Shown here one piece after another: positions 1 through 9,481 of a stretch of 64,000 nt of DNA (its first letter is position 1; each line of letters begins with the position of its first letter). A model generated the notes under the pieces. The model ran no database searches. It worked only from the letters and a program-made list of their open reading frames with translations, and was not told the DNA's origin. This DNA comes from Anaerobiospirillum sp. Its GTDB lineage: Bacteria; Pseudomonadota; Gammaproteobacteria; Enterobacterales; Succinivibrionaceae. Both the position numbers and the translations under genes were made by a program. Location: NCBI GenBank assembly GCA_029258325.1, contig JARHZF010000061.1, positions 1 through 64,000 on the forward strand. Direction: 5' to 3'.

Positions 1-54
1 CCAGGTATCAAAGTAGGTTCTAGCAAATATAAAGGTAAAGAGTATTTCTATTGA
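1..54 (+). CDS. 3' end of an unidentified gene (partial)
   Basis: The first reading frame is open from the window edge to a TGA at 52-54 and encodes 17 residues ending KGKEYFY. A second frame, open from 17 to a TAA at 116-118, encodes an acidic tail (EEDLYENN...NLFDEVL) that also looks protein-like. The two frames could be one gene joined by a frameshift near 50, or only the first may be real. The fragment is too short to name. It runs convergently with rplS and is followed by a strong bidirectional terminator. Confidence 0.3.
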   Translation, partial: PGIKVGSSKYKGKEYFY

Positions 55-124
55 AGAAGATCTATATGAAAATAACTTGAATGATATGGATATGAACCTA
101 TTTGATGAAGTTTTATAAAATAAA

Positions 125-160
125 AAAGGATCTGTGAACCCAGATCCTTTCTTTGTTTTA
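125..160. terminator. Bidirectional rho-independent terminator after rplS
   Basis: A perfect 10-bp stem (AAAGGATCTG at 125-134, CAGATCCTTT at 141-150) encloses a 6-nt loop and is flanked by T/A-rich tracts on both sides. It lies 64 bases past the rplS stop and just after the convergent gene fragment, so it can serve both transcripts. The stem sequence is identical to that of the pntB terminator at 28386-28412. Confidence 0.85.
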
Positions 161-213
161 CTCGTATATCATAAAAAACTTATAAAATCCGAGTTTTATA
201 TAAGAGGTATATA

Positions 214-564
214 TTATACCTTCTCGCGAATTCTTGCAGACTTACCACTACGTTGACGTAGGTAGTATAGCTTAGCACGACGAACATCACCACGGCGAGT
301 TACTTTAATTGAAGCAATTAAAGGTGAGTGAGTTTGGAATACACGTTCTACACCTTCACCTGAAGAGATCTTACGAACTGTAAATGATGAGTTTAAACCT
401 CTATTGCGCTTTGCAATAACATTACCTTCGTAAGCTTGTAGACGGCTCTTATCGCCTTCAACAACACGTACTTCAACACGAACAGTATCACCTGGGTTGA
501 ATTCTGGAATATCAGCACGAATTTGTTCTTTTTCTAGCTGATCAATAATTGGATGGCTGGCCAT
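214..564 (-). CDS. rplS: 50S ribosomal protein L19
   Basis: The 116-residue product is a full-length L19, a protein of the 30S-50S interface in the large subunit. Diagnostic stretches include the N-terminal helix [14 protein letters not shown], the [14 protein letters not shown] strand and the basic C-terminal block RRAKLYYLR. It is the last gene of the conserved rpsP-rimM-trmD-rplS operon, two bases downstream of trmD, and is followed by a terminator at 125-160. The identification is secure. Confidence 0.98.
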   Translation of the reverse strand: MASHPIIDQLEKEQIRADIPEFNPGDTVRVEVRVVEGDKSRLQAYEGNVIAKRNRGLNSSFTVRKISSGEGVERVFQTHSPLIASIKVTRRGDVRRAKLYYLRQRSGKSARIREKV

Positions 565-565
565 A

Positions 566-1351
566 TTATTTACCTACCTGAATTTTATTTAAAATTGTTT
601 CAACAGAACCATCAAGACCTTTGTCTTTAAGGTAAGATGAGATAAGTTCAATCTCATCCTTTTGTAAATTCTTCGATTGCAACAAATCAGGTCTTCTTTC
701 ATAAGTTCGACCTAAAGCTTGTTGTAATCGCCAACGGCGGATTTTTGCATGATCGCCACTTAAAACAATATCAGGAACTCTATCTCCATCTACTATTTCA
801 GGACGTGTGTACTGCGGGAAATGCAGTAAACCTTGAGCAAAAGAATCCTCCTTTGCATTTTGAATGTCACCTAGAACTCCAGGTACCATTCTTGAAACTG
901 CATCGATGACACACATAGCAGGAAGTTCACCGCCCGATAAAACGTAGTCACCGATTGAAACCTCCAGATCAACTTGCCTCTGAAGGACGCGTTCATCAAT
1001 ACCCTCATAGCGACCTGCTACAAGTATGATAGAACCCCAATCATGGAATTTTGTGACCAACGAGTGATCGAGACGTTCTCCTTGAGGAGACATACATACG
1101 ACCTTGGTTCCCAAAGGTGCTGCTTTACGAGCCTGACTTATAGCATCGCTTAGTGGTTGCACTTTCATTAACATACCAGGACCACCACCATAAGGTTTAT
1201 CATCAACGGTCTGGTATTTATCATAAGCGTAATCACGAGGGTTCCATGTATGAACTTCGATAAGTCCTCTTTCACATGCTCTGCGTGTTACACCAGATTC
1301 TGTTACAGCCACGAACATCTCTGGAAATAGCGAAATTACTCCAAACCACAT
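566..1351 (-). CDS. trmD: tRNA (guanine-37-N1)-methyltransferase TrmD
   Basis: TrmD uses S-adenosylmethionine to methylate G37 next to the anticodon, which prevents frameshifting. The SPOUT trefoil-knot motifs [22 protein letters not shown] and the conserved [15 protein letters not shown] are all present. The frame is open to 1372, but the ATG at 1351 ([13 protein letters not shown]) matches the family N-terminus; it lies two bases after the rimM stop, implying translational coupling. The resulting 261-residue length is normal. It sits between rimM and rplS as in other gammaproteobacteria. Confidence 0.97.
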   Translation of the reverse strand: MWFGVISLFPEMFVAVTESGVTRRACERGLIEVHTWNPRDYAYDKYQTVDDKPYGGGPGMLMKVQPLSDAISQARKAAPLGTKVVCMSPQGERLDHSLVTKFHDWGSIILVAGRYEGIDERVLQRQVDLEVSIGDYVLSGGELPAMCVIDAVSRMVPGVLGDIQNAKEDSFAQGLLHFPQYTRPEIVDGDRVPDIVLSGDHAKIRRWRLQQALGRTYERRPDLLQSKNLQKDEIELISSYLKDKGLDGSVETILNKIQVGK

Positions 1352-1353
1352 GT

Positions 1354-1881
1354 TTAGTAGTCTTCGCCCCATAAAACCCTAATTATGCCAGATTCGAGAT
1401 CAACATCTGTCACTATAGGGCCTCTAACAAAAGGAATTAATCTTTGATTGTGATTACCTTTTGTTTGGTCAGAGGGAGATACGACCATATAAGGTGCAGC
1501 TCCTTGATCCACAACTCTTAGCACTTTGCCAAGACAAACTTCATCATTGCCTATTACTTTGCAACCTTCTAAGTCACATAAATAAAATTCATCATCTGAA
1601 GTTGGGGGCAAGCTTGAACGCTTGATCCCTATATCCATTCCTGTAAGAAGCGCAGCTTCTTCACGAACGTTTACCTCACGTAGTTTTACAATGAAACTAT
1701 CACCGTGTGGTTTCCAAGCTTCTACCTGAACCTCACGCCAGTCTTCTCCACGCCTGCGAATGAACCATGGCGAGTAGTCAAAAAGGTTTTCAGGTTGCTC
1801 GGTAAAGGACTGAACTTTTAAATAGCCCTTAATTCCATAAGTCGAACCAAGTCGACCCATAGAGCGTGGTAAATCACCCAT
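1354..1881 (-). CDS. rimM: 16S rRNA processing factor RimM
   Basis: RimM binds ribosomal protein S19 and helps mature the 30S head. The 175-residue protein has the N-terminal RimM domain ([19 protein letters not shown], then FDYSPWFI) and a C-terminal PRC-barrel ending in [17 protein letters not shown]. The length fits the family. It is second in the rpsP-rimM-trmD-rplS operon and its stop lies two bases before the preferred trmD start. Confidence 0.96.
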   Translation of the reverse strand: MGDLPRSMGRLGSTYGIKGYLKVQSFTEQPENLFDYSPWFIRRRGEDWREVQVEAWKPHGDSFIVKLREVNVREEAALLTGMDIGIKRSSLPPTSDDEFYLCDLEGCKVIGNDEVCLGKVLRVVDQGAAPYMVVSPSDQTKGNHNQRLIPFVRGPIVTDVDLESGIIRVLWGEDY

Positions 1882-1900
1882 ATTAATTTATGGTGATAAA

Positions 1901-2251
1901 TTATGCTTCAGCTTCTGCTTTTGCAGCTGCTTCAGCTTCTGCTTTTGCCTTACGACGAGCAACAATTGCTGCGTGCTTATCTTCACGATACTTAGCAACA
2001 GCTTCTGCACCCATCTCGTTCTCCTTAATTAAACGTTGAACGCGATCTGATGGTTGTGCACCATTGCCGATCCAGTGATTAACACGATCTACATCTAAAC
2101 GTAGACGTACTTCTTTACCTTGTGCAATTGGGTTAAAAATACCAACTTGCTCGATGAAACGACCAGTTGCAGCAAAACGTGAATCTGCAACAACAACGTG
2201 ATAGAATGGACGCTTTTTAGCGCCAACACGACGTAAACGAATGACTACCAT
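1901..2251 (-). CDS. rpsP: 30S ribosomal protein S16 with Ala/Glu/Lys-rich tail
   Basis: S16 is an assembly protein of the 30S body. Residues 1 to about 80 ([24 protein letters not shown]..., [23 protein letters not shown]) are typical. The 116-residue protein is about 30 residues longer than E. coli S16 (82), because it ends in a charged [13 protein letters not shown] tail encoded by a 24-bp tandem repeat at 1905-1948. It is the first gene of the operon and has a recognisable promoter at 2320-2347. Confidence 0.97.
   Translation of the reverse strand: MVVIRLRRVGAKKRPFYHVVVADSRFAATGRFIEQVGIFNPIAQGKEVRLRLDVDRVNHWIGNGAQPSDRVQRLIKENEMGAEAVAKYREDKHAAIVARRKAKAEAEAAAKAEAEA
1905..1948. repeat. 24-bp-period tandem duplication in the rpsP 3' end
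   Basis: The 20-base sequence GCTTCAGCTTCTGCTTTTGC occurs at 1905-1924 and again, identical, at 1929-1948. In frame on the minus strand it encodes the AKAEAEA-type tail of S16. Expansion of such a repeat changes tail length without frameshift. Confidence 0.85.
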
Positions 2252-2319
2252 TTCGCTAGTACCTATAAATTATTGACAATCTAAACGCAGATTATCTTGT
2301 TACAAAAAACAATTTTGGA

Positions 2320-2347
2320 ATTTTAACTCATTTTTATAAAAAATCAA
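2320..2347 (-). promoter_or_regulatory. Candidate sigma70 promoter of the rpsP operon
   Basis: On the minus strand a TTGATT -35 (2342-2347) is followed after 16 bases by a TAAAAT -10 (2320-2325). It lies between the ffh stop and rpsP, about 70 bases before the rpsP start. Motif match only. Confidence 0.5.
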
Positions 2348-2364
2348 GTTATTTTAAAAGATTT

Positions 2365-3741
2365 TTATCTTCTAAACATTCCAGACATTGATCCTAAGCC
2401 ACCCATCATGCCACTCATGGCACTTGCCATCTTTTTAATGCCACCTTTACTCATTTTCTTCATCATCTTTTGTGCACCATCAAATTGACGAAGTAAAACA
2501 TTAACTTCTTGCACAGGCACACCAGCACCTAAAGCAATACGTCTTTTTCTTGATGCTTTGATAATTTCAGGATGAGCTCTTTCTTTTGGTGTCATAGATC
2601 TTACTATAGCAATAATTCTATCTAATGATTTGTCATTTACTTTAGATTTTATTTGTTCTGCATATTGATTAGCACCAGGGAGTTTATCAATTAAACCCAT
2701 GACGCCACCCATTTTTTTCATTTGTTCAAGCTGAATAATAAAATCATCTAAAGTAAATTTTTGACCTTCAGTTAATTTCTTTGCTAACTCTTTACTATGC
2801 TTTTCATCTGCTGTTCTTTGAAGTTCTTCAATAAGTGATAACATATCACCCATATCTAAAATTCTAGATGCAATTCTTTCAGGATGGAATGGCTCTAAAG
2901 CCTGAATCTTTTCACCTAAACCTAAAAACTTAATAGGTTTACCTGTAATTTCACGAACAGATAAAGCTGCACCACCACGAGCATCACCATCTGCCTTTGT
3001 TAAAATTACACCTGTTAGATCTAATGCTTCATTAAATGCTTTTGCTGTATTTGCAGCATCCTGACCTGTCATAGCATCAACAACGAAAAGAGTTTCTATA
3101 GGATCTAATATTGAGTGTAAATCCTTAATTTCAGTCATCATCTCTTCGTCTACAGCAAGACGACCTGCTGTATCTATAATAAGAACATCATAAATTCTTG
3201 ATTTTGCATAAGTTAAAGCTTCTTGTGCTAAAACTTGTGGTGTCTTACTTGGATCTGAATGATATACTTCAAGACCAATTTGTTCAGATAAAGTATTTAA
3301 TTGATCAATAGCTGCAGGACGATAAGTATCCACAGAAACCATTAATACTTTCTTTTTTAATCTTTCTTTTATATATAAAGCAAGTTTTGCAGCAGATGTG
3401 GTTTTACCTGCACCTTGTAGACCTGCTAATAAAATTACAGCAGGAGGTTGATGAGCTAAATTTAGCTCACTAACTTGACTACCCATTGTTTCTACAAGTT
3501 GAGCATAAACTCCCTTAATAAACTCCTGACCTGGAGTTAAACTCATAGAAACTTCTTTACCTAAAGCTCTTTCTTTTACTTTTTGAGTGAAACTCTTTAC
3601 TACAGGTAAAGCAACATCAGCCTCTAAAAGAGCTGTTCTTACATCACGTATAGTATCTTTAATATTATCTTCAGTAATACGGCCTTGGCCTGATATATTT
3701 TTTAAAGTTCGATTTAATCTTTCTGTTAAATTATCAAACAT
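2365..3741 (-). CDS. ffh: Signal recognition particle GTPase Ffh
   Basis: Ffh with 4.5S RNA binds hydrophobic signal sequences and targets ribosomes to FtsY at the membrane. The 458-residue protein has an N-terminal four-helix bundle, a GTPase domain (P-loop GLQGAGKTT at 107-115, DTAGR, TKADGDARGG) and a methionine-rich M domain whose end (KMMKKMSKGG, ASAMSGMMGG) carries the signal-peptide groove and RNA-binding helix. It lies directly upstream of the rpsP operon in the same direction, a common gammaproteobacterial arrangement. Confidence 0.98.
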   Translation of the reverse strand: MFDNLTERLNRTLKNISGQGRITEDNIKDTIRDVRTALLEADVALPVVKSFTQKVKERALGKEVSMSLTPGQEFIKGVYAQLVETMGSQVSELNLAHQPPAVILLAGLQGAGKTTSAAKLALYIKERLKKKVLMVSVDTYRPAAIDQLNTLSEQIGLEVYHSDPSKTPQVLAQEALTYAKSRIYDVLIIDTAGRLAVDEEMMTEIKDLHSILDPIETLFVVDAMTGQDAANTAKAFNEALDLTGVILTKADGDARGGAALSVREITGKPIKFLGLGEKIQALEPFHPERIASRILDMGDMLSLIEELQRTADEKHSKELAKKLTEGQKFTLDDFIIQLEQMKKMGGVMGLIDKLPGANQYAEQIKSKVNDKSLDRIIAIVRSMTPKERAHPEIIKASRKRRIALGAGVPVQEVNVLLRQFDGAQKMMKKMSKGGIKKMASAMSGMMGGLGSMSGMFRR

Positions 3742-3832
3742 GTCAAAATCCTCTTTTAAGATTGCTTAATTATACATGTTTTATAAAATTTAAGCTTTAA
3801 AATAGACATTCTATTTATTTTAAGTAAAAAAA

Positions 3833-3856
3833 ATGGAGGTTCTATAAAACCTCCAT
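3833..3856 (-). terminator. Rho-independent terminator after motX
   Basis: An 8-bp stem (ATGGAGGT at 3833-3840, ACCTCCAT at 3849-3856) with an 8-nt loop is followed on the minus strand by a run of eight Ts. It lies about 20 bases past the end of the gene at 3875. Confidence 0.85.
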
Positions 3857-3874
3857 CTTTTAGCTTAAATATTA

Positions 3875-4597
3875 CTAAGCTTGATTTGGAATAGCAATTG
3901 CTCTTGCAATAATATTTGCAGGCATCTTTTGCTCTAATTGAGTCTTTAAATACTCACTCTTTGATCTTGAATATTCTGTACTATATGTTGAATGATATAA
4001 CCAGCTATAAGCTTGCTCATACATAGATGGTGAACCATAACCACGTACTAGCATATCAGCCCAACCTAAACGACCAGCTTCAGAACCTAATGAAGCTGCA
4101 ACTTTCATATAAATTTCAGATTTTGTGACATCTTTACCTACTAGATAACCTTTCTCATAATATCTAGCAAGTCTTTCATAAGCAGGAGCATAAGCATGAT
4201 CAATAGATTTTTGCATATAAGATAGACCTAATGATACATCTTGTTGTACACATGTTCCTGTTAATAACATGTCGCCCCAAACAAATTCAAAAACAGATAC
4301 ACCAACTTTTCTAGCTAAAGCTTCAATATCTGGAGTAAATTGACACTTGTCAGTATCTTTAATTCTGCTTAAATGTGAGTTACTTTCAACTAAGCTGTTC
4401 ATCTCCTCAGATGAATACATAGCAACAGTTGCTGTTTCTTCTGAATACTTTTGTAATGAGTAGTCAAGAGAATTTCTTGCTACTTTTACGCGCTCTTCTA
4501 AATATAACTGCTCTTGTGTAATGCTATATGCATTTAAACTAACTAAACAAGTAGATAGTAAAGAAACAGTAATCATTGTACTTTTGCAAAAGTCCAT
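3875..4597 (-). CDS. motX: MotX-like Sel1-repeat protein of the sodium-type flagellar motor
   Basis: The 240-residue product starts with a signal peptide (about 1-25) and carries Sel1-like repeats in its C-terminal two thirds. The segment from DKCQFTPDIEALARKVGV through EFVWGDMLLTGTCV, LARYYEKGYLV and YGSPSMYEQAYSWLYHS to KMPANIIARA follows, motif by motif, the pattern of Vibrio MotX, the periplasmic T-ring protein that helps anchor PomAB stators. It stands alone here, with its own terminator, between ffh and mdh; no other flagellar gene is in the window. A generic Sel1 lipoprotein is the alternative, but the motif order favours MotX. Confidence 0.75.
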   Translation of the reverse strand: MDFCKSTMITVSLLSTCLVSLNAYSITQEQLYLEERVKVARNSLDYSLQKYSEETATVAMYSSEEMNSLVESNSHLSRIKDTDKCQFTPDIEALARKVGVSVFEFVWGDMLLTGTCVQQDVSLGLSYMQKSIDHAYAPAYERLARYYEKGYLVGKDVTKSEIYMKVAASLGSEAGRLGWADMLVRGYGSPSMYEQAYSWLYHSTYSTEYSRSKSEYLKTQLEQKMPANIIARAIAIPNQA

Positions 4598-4783
4598 GAT
4601 TCCATCCTTTTATTCGTTTAATACGAATTTATAATAATAATATATTTCACCTAACACCCCCTTTAACGTCTTAATTAATTTTTTCTTTATAGATTTTTTT
4701 AATTTTTTTTTAATTTTTACTTTAATAAATAAAAAGAGACCATTTTTTTTCGATATTTATCAAATTTTATACATAAATAAAAA

Positions 4784-4808
4784 GGCAACATATAAAAAAT
4801 ATGTTGCC
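4784..4808 (-). terminator. Rho-independent terminator after mdh
   Basis: A perfect 10-bp stem (GGCAACATAT at 4784-4793, ATATGTTGCC at 4799-4808) with a 5-nt loop is followed on the minus strand by TTTTTATTT. It lies about 30 bases after the mdh stop. Confidence 0.9.
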
Positions 4809-4839
4809 CCTTTTTAAAACATTATCTATATATTAGATA

Positions 4840-5799
4840 TTACTTGTTTTCTGCTGCCCATTTTTGAACAAAAGTAACACCTGTTTCAATATTCTTATTA
4901 ACAACAGGGATTAAATCATCTAGGCATTTTTGCTCATATGCTGATAGAGGACCTAGATCAAGTAATCTTTCCCAACCATTCTTACCAAATACTAAGCCTT
5001 GTGAGAAGAATTGAGTATATTTGCCATCACCTTCAACATAGCCATACTCAACAACACCTGGCTCACCTAGTAAACCACGAACAACCTTAAGTGCAAAACG
5101 AGCACCAGCTGCAGCCATTGATAATGTTGCAGAACCAGCACCAGCCTTAGCCTCAACAACTTCAGTACCAGCATTTTGAATACGTGTTGTTAATTCTGCT
5201 ATTCTGTCATCTGCAATAACTTGTGCACCAATTACTTGTGAAATTAAAGGTAAAATAGTTGTACCTGAGTGACCACCAATTACAGGAACTTTCATGCCTT
5301 CAACTGAAACACCTAGCTCTGCTGCTATAAATGTTTCTGCACGTAGAAGGTCAAGTGTAGTTACACCAAATAGACGGTGTTTATCATATACACCTTCTGC
5401 CTTTAATACTTCAGCTGCAATAGGTACAGTTGAATTTACTGGGTTTGAAATAATACAAATACAAGCTTTAGGACATGCCTTTGCACAGTTTTTAACTAGA
5501 TTTGCAACGATACCTGCATTTACAGCAAATAAATCATCACGAGTCATGCCTGGTTTACGTGCAACACCAGCTGGAATTACAACAACATCTGAATCTTTTA
5601 AAGCTACTTGAAGATCATCACCTGTATAGCCTTCTACAGTCACATCTGTTGGGATGTGGCTTAAATCTTTTGCAACACCAGGTGTAAATGGTGCTACATC
5701 ATATAAAGCTAAAGATGAACCTGATGGTAGTTGATTTTTTAAAATCATTGATAATGGTTGACCGATACCACCAGCAGCTCCAAGAACAGCAACTTTCAT
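4840..5799 (-). CDS. mdh: Malate dehydrogenase (NAD)
   Basis: The enzyme interconverts malate and oxaloacetate with NAD in the TCA cycle, and in succinate-producing fermenters runs in the reductive direction. The 319-residue protein starts with the Rossmann motif GAAGGIG (residues 7-13), contains [13 protein letters not shown] (substrate-binding arginines), NPVNSTVPI, the catalytic-histidine segment [12 protein letters not shown] and [15 protein letters not shown]. It resembles the enterobacterial-type dimeric enzyme in length and motifs. It appears monocistronic, with a terminator at 4784-4808. Confidence 0.98.
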   Translation of the reverse strand: MKVAVLGAAGGIGQPLSMILKNQLPSGSSLALYDVAPFTPGVAKDLSHIPTDVTVEGYTGDDLQVALKDSDVVVIPAGVARKPGMTRDDLFAVNAGIVANLVKNCAKACPKACICIISNPVNSTVPIAAEVLKAEGVYDKHRLFGVTTLDLLRAETFIAAELGVSVEGMKVPVIGGHSGTTILPLISQVIGAQVIADDRIAELTTRIQNAGTEVVEAKAGAGSATLSMAAAGARFALKVVRGLLGEPGVVEYGYVEGDGKYTQFFSQGLVFGKNGWERLLDLGPLSAYEQKCLDDLIPVVNKNIETGVTFVQKWAAENK

Positions 5800-6293
5800 A
5801 ATATACTCCTGTAAGTGTAATAAAATAACTTGTCTTTAATATTTAATCATTATAGATAAACTTATAAATCTTTCAAGAAGCTAGAATGCTTTGCTATGCT
5901 TTGACAAAATTTTCCATTATATTTTATTTTTATTGATATTTTTTATTGTCTAAAAAAAACGTTATATTTATCTATATATAGAAATTTAGATAGAATTTTT
6001 CTTAATTTATATAAAAAATAGGTAAAAGTTTTTTCTAAAAATAACATATTGATATATAAAGATTTAATTTTAAAATTTATAAGTAGATCACAAAATTATC
6101 ATAAACTTTATATTTTTTTTTATTTGCCCAATTCTTGCGAATTTTATATAAAATTAAGCATTTTTTTAAAAAATTTTATTATTCTGTATAAAATGATTAT
6201 TAAAAAATTAAAAATTAAATTTAAAAAAATTTATTTACATTATTTTTGTATTTTTATAATAGTCAGCTATATAAATAGCTGACCATTTATTAA
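5800..6293. other. AT-rich intergenic region between mdh and acnB
   Basis: These 494 bases are extremely AT-rich, with long A and T tracts from 5930 to 6250. They must hold the mdh promoter, near 5830-5950. One open frame (6049-6282, plus) is low-complexity Lys/Ile/Phe/Tyr and is not credible as a gene. The only clear structure is the hairpin at 6262-6283 behind acnB. Confidence 0.6.
6262..6283. terminator. Hairpin after acnB, probable terminator
   Basis: A perfect 9-bp stem (GTCAGCTAT at 6262-6270, ATAGCTGAC at 6275-6283) with a 4-nt loop lies 10 bases past the acnB stop. The following tract on the minus strand is only moderately T-rich. Confidence 0.6.
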
Positions 6294-8846
6294 TTATTCT
6301 TTAGAAAAATCTAAAAGTTTATAAAGCTCACTTTCTTTTCCATTTAAAACTTTTATAGCATCTTTATACTCTTCAAAAGTTGGAATACGTCCAAGTTTTG
6401 CACAAATAGATGAAAGCTCTGCACTTGCTAAATATACATTAGCACCTTTGCCTAAACGATTTGGAAAGTTTCTAGTTGATGTGGATACAACTGTTGCATC
6501 ATTATGTACCCTTGCTTGATTTCCCATACATAAAGAACAACCAGGTATCTCAATTCTTGCTCCAACACGTCCAAATATTGAGTACACACCTTCTTTTGTT
6601 AATTGCTCTTTATCCATCTTAGTAGGAGGAGCTATCCATAATCTTGTAGGTACTTCTGTACTCTCATTTTTTAATATCTCAGCTGAAGCTCTATAATGTC
6701 CTATATTAGTCATACAAGAACCTATAAATACTTCATCTATATGAGTATTAGCAACTTCAGATAATAACCTTACATCATCAGGATCATTTGGTGCACATAA
6801 AATAGGCTCTTTTAACTCATTTAGATCAATTTCAAGAACATGTGCATACTCACAATCTGAATCAGCCTCAATTAAAGTACCACTTTCAATCCATTTATCC
6901 ATTTCATCTGCTCTCTTTAAAAGAGCTTCTTTAGATAAATATCCATCATCTGCCATATTTCTTAAAAAAGCACTATTTGATTTTAAATATTTGCAAACAG
7001 ACTCTCTTGATAAACGAATAGCACAAGCTGATGCAGATCTCTCTGCAGATGCATCTGCTAATTCAAAAGCATGTTCAACATCTAAATGCTCTAATCCCTC
7101 AATTTCTAAAATCTTACCTGAAAAAGCATTAATCTTATTTTTCTTATCTACAGTTAATAGATTGTTTTTTATAGCAAAATAAGGAATAGCATGAACTAAA
7201 TCACGTAAGGTTATACCATCTTGCATAGTTCCTTTAAATCTAACTAAGATAGACTCTGGCATATCTAAAGGCATCATACCTGTAGCACCTGCAAAAGCAA
7301 CTAAACCTGATCCTGCAGCAAAAGAAATACCTATTGGCATTCTAGTATGACTATCACCACCTGTACCTACTGTATCAGGTAGAGCCATACGATTTAAAAA
7401 GCAGTGAATAACACCATCTCCAGGTTTTAATGCAATACCACCTCTATTTATAATAAAACTAGGTAAGGTATTATGTGTTTTTACATCAACCTCTTTTGGA
7501 TAAGCTGCTGTATGACAAAAAGATTGCATAAATATTTCTGATGAGAATTTTAAACAAGCTAAATCTTTTAACTCATCTCGTGTCATTGGTCCTGTAGTAT
7601 CTTGAGAACCTACTGTTGATATCTTAACTTCACAATATTCATGTGGTCTTACACCTTTTTTATTACAAGCAAGACCTACAATCTTTTGTGCTCTAGTAAA
7701 GCCTTTAGATGTCTCTTCCACCACGTCAAGTTTAGTAAAAATATTTGGCATGTCTTTTTGTAAATACTCACAGGCCTTTTTAGTTAAACTCTTACCTATA
7801 ATTAAATTAATACGACCTTTTGCTCTAAATTCATCTAATAAAGTTTTTGTTTTTAAAGTAAAAGTAGCTAAAACTTCATCTGAACCATGTTTATAAACCT
7901 TACCTTCATGTATTTTTAAATCAACTAAATCTCCATGGTTTATATTGCTTACATCCATTTCTATAGGCAAAGCACCAGAATCCTCTAAAGTATTATAGAA
8001 AATAGGAGCAATCTTACCACCAAAAACAAAACCACCTTGTTTTTTATTTGGTACAAAAGGAATATCCTCACCAATATGATATAAAAGTGAATTAGTAGCA
8101 CTCTTTCTTGATGAACCAGTACCTACTACATCTCCTACATAAACTAAAGGATAACCATCTTCTTTTAAACTTTGAATTAATTTTATAGGACCACGCACAC
8201 CCTCTTCATCTGCTTTTAATCCATCACGTGAATTTTTAAACATAGATAAAGCATGTAATGGTATGTCAGGACGAGACCATGCATCTGTTGCAGGAGAGAG
8301 ATCGTCTGTTGTAACTTCACCTGTTACTTTAAATACTTTTAAGGTAATACTATCTAATATTGATTCTTGTTTAGTAAACCATGTAGCTAAAGACCATCTT
8401 TGCATTAAATCTTGTGCATACTTATTGCCTTTATCACATAAATCTTTCACTAAATCAAAGGCATCATAAATCATAATAATGCTTTCAAGTGCATCTACTG
8501 CAAATGGAGCTAATGTTTCATCCTCTAGAGCACAAATTAAAGGTTTTACATTATAACCACCTTTCATTGTACCTAATATTTTTATAGCTTTTTCCTTATT
8601 GATAACTGTAGATACTACTTCATCTTTTAAAATTTGTTCTAAAAATTCTGCTTTTACTTTAGCACTATCATCAACACCTGGTAATATTCTATTTTCAAAT
8701 AGATCTAATAGCTCTTGCTCTAAACCTATAGGTGTTTCTTTTAAAAGAGCACATAAACTACTTACCTTTGCAACATCTAAAGGTAAAGCCTCAATTGACA
8801 TACTCTCACGTATTGCATTCTCTTTCTTGTATTGATCTAAAAACAT
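6294..8846 (-). CDS. acnB: Bifunctional aconitate hydratase 2 / 2-methylisocitrate dehydratase AcnB
   Basis: AcnB is the [4Fe-4S] enzyme isomerising citrate to isocitrate. The 850-residue chain has the AcnB domain order, with an N-terminal HEAT-like region, then the swivel domain, then the catalytic domain. Cluster cysteines are visible in FIGSCMTNIGHYRA and in GCSLCMGNQARV near the C-terminus; GTGGDSHTRMPIGIS and TGPMTRDELKDL are further signatures. It lies near mdh but is separated from it by a hairpin and a 494-base gap, so the two are probably transcribed separately. Confidence 0.97.
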   Translation of the reverse strand: MFLDQYKKENAIRESMSIEALPLDVAKVSSLCALLKETPIGLEQELLDLFENRILPGVDDSAKVKAEFLEQILKDEVVSTVINKEKAIKILGTMKGGYNVKPLICALEDETLAPFAVDALESIIMIYDAFDLVKDLCDKGNKYAQDLMQRWSLATWFTKQESILDSITLKVFKVTGEVTTDDLSPATDAWSRPDIPLHALSMFKNSRDGLKADEEGVRGPIKLIQSLKEDGYPLVYVGDVVGTGSSRKSATNSLLYHIGEDIPFVPNKKQGGFVFGGKIAPIFYNTLEDSGALPIEMDVSNINHGDLVDLKIHEGKVYKHGSDEVLATFTLKTKTLLDEFRAKGRINLIIGKSLTKKACEYLQKDMPNIFTKLDVVEETSKGFTRAQKIVGLACNKKGVRPHEYCEVKISTVGSQDTTGPMTRDELKDLACLKFSSEIFMQSFCHTAAYPKEVDVKTHNTLPSFIINRGGIALKPGDGVIHCFLNRMALPDTVGTGGDSHTRMPIGISFAAGSGLVAFAGATGMMPLDMPESILVRFKGTMQDGITLRDLVHAIPYFAIKNNLLTVDKKNKINAFSGKILEIEGLEHLDVEHAFELADASAERSASACAIRLSRESVCKYLKSNSAFLRNMADDGYLSKEALLKRADEMDKWIESGTLIEADSDCEYAHVLEIDLNELKEPILCAPNDPDDVRLLSEVANTHIDEVFIGSCMTNIGHYRASAEILKNESTEVPTRLWIAPPTKMDKEQLTKEGVYSIFGRVGARIEIPGCSLCMGNQARVHNDATVVSTSTRNFPNRLGKGANVYLASAELSSICAKLGRIPTFEEYKDAIKVLNGKESELYKLLDFSKE

Positions 8847-8952
8847 TTAAAACCTCAATCATTAACCATTTTGTTTTAGTATATAAAACTTTCATTTCAA
8901 AAGGCTAAATATAGTGTTTTGCACAAATAAAGGTCATAAATGTTTAAAAGAA

Positions 8953-9480
8953 CTATCTATACCTACTCCAATCAAAGTAAATACCAGGATCTGTTTTCCT
9001 TTTTGGTGCAATTTCACTATGAGCTGCAATATTATCTTTTATATCTATATATGTTTTTTTAAGAAGTTCTATAACTTCATCTAATGTTTTATATTGTTCT
9101 TCTGTATAAGGTAAATCGTCAGATCCCTCTAACTCTATACCAATACCATAGTCATTACATTCTTTTTTATCTTTGTATATAGAACGACCTGCATGCCATG
9201 CTCTATCTAAAAAAGAAACATATTGAGTTATCTTTCCTTGTCTATTTATAAAAAGATGTGTAGATAATTCTACATTATAAATATCTTGAAAATAAGGATG
9301 AGCATCTTTATCTAATTTTCCTAAAAAAAGATCATCTACATAAGGCGTATTAAATGTTTTAGGAGGTAGAGCTATACAATGTATAACTATTAAAGATATA
9401 TCAAGAGGTTTTGGTCTTTTATTAAAAAAAGGAGTTGGCACTTGCCTAACTCCTTCTATCCATCCTGCACGTATGTGCAT
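8953..9480 (-). CDS. ampD: 1,6-anhydro-N-acetylmuramyl-L-alanine amidase AmpD
   Basis: AmpD cleaves the peptide from anhydro-muropeptides in the cytoplasm, so cell wall fragments can be recycled. The 175-residue protein is an amidase_2-fold zinc hydrolase. Ligand regions are VIHCIALPP, AHSEIAPKRKTDPG and the final FDWSRYR; AWHAGRS and YGIGIELEG are typical. No signal peptide is present, as expected for cytoplasmic AmpD. The gene begins one base after the lpxC stop, so it is probably co-transcribed with lpxC, in the place where E. coli has secM-secA. Confidence 0.93.
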   Translation of the reverse strand: MHIRAGWIEGVRQVPTPFFNKRPKPLDISLIVIHCIALPPKTFNTPYVDDLFLGKLDKDAHPYFQDIYNVELSTHLFINRQGKITQYVSFLDRAWHAGRSIYKDKKECNDYGIGIELEGSDDLPYTEEQYKTLDEVIELLKKTYIDIKDNIAAHSEIAPKRKTDPGIYFDWSRYR

Positions 9481-9481
9481 A

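Noticed and set aside
6049-6282. 77-codon plus-strand frame between mdh and acnB
   Set aside because: Low-complexity Lys/Ile/Phe/Tyr composition from A/T tracts, no ribosome site and no recognisable motif.
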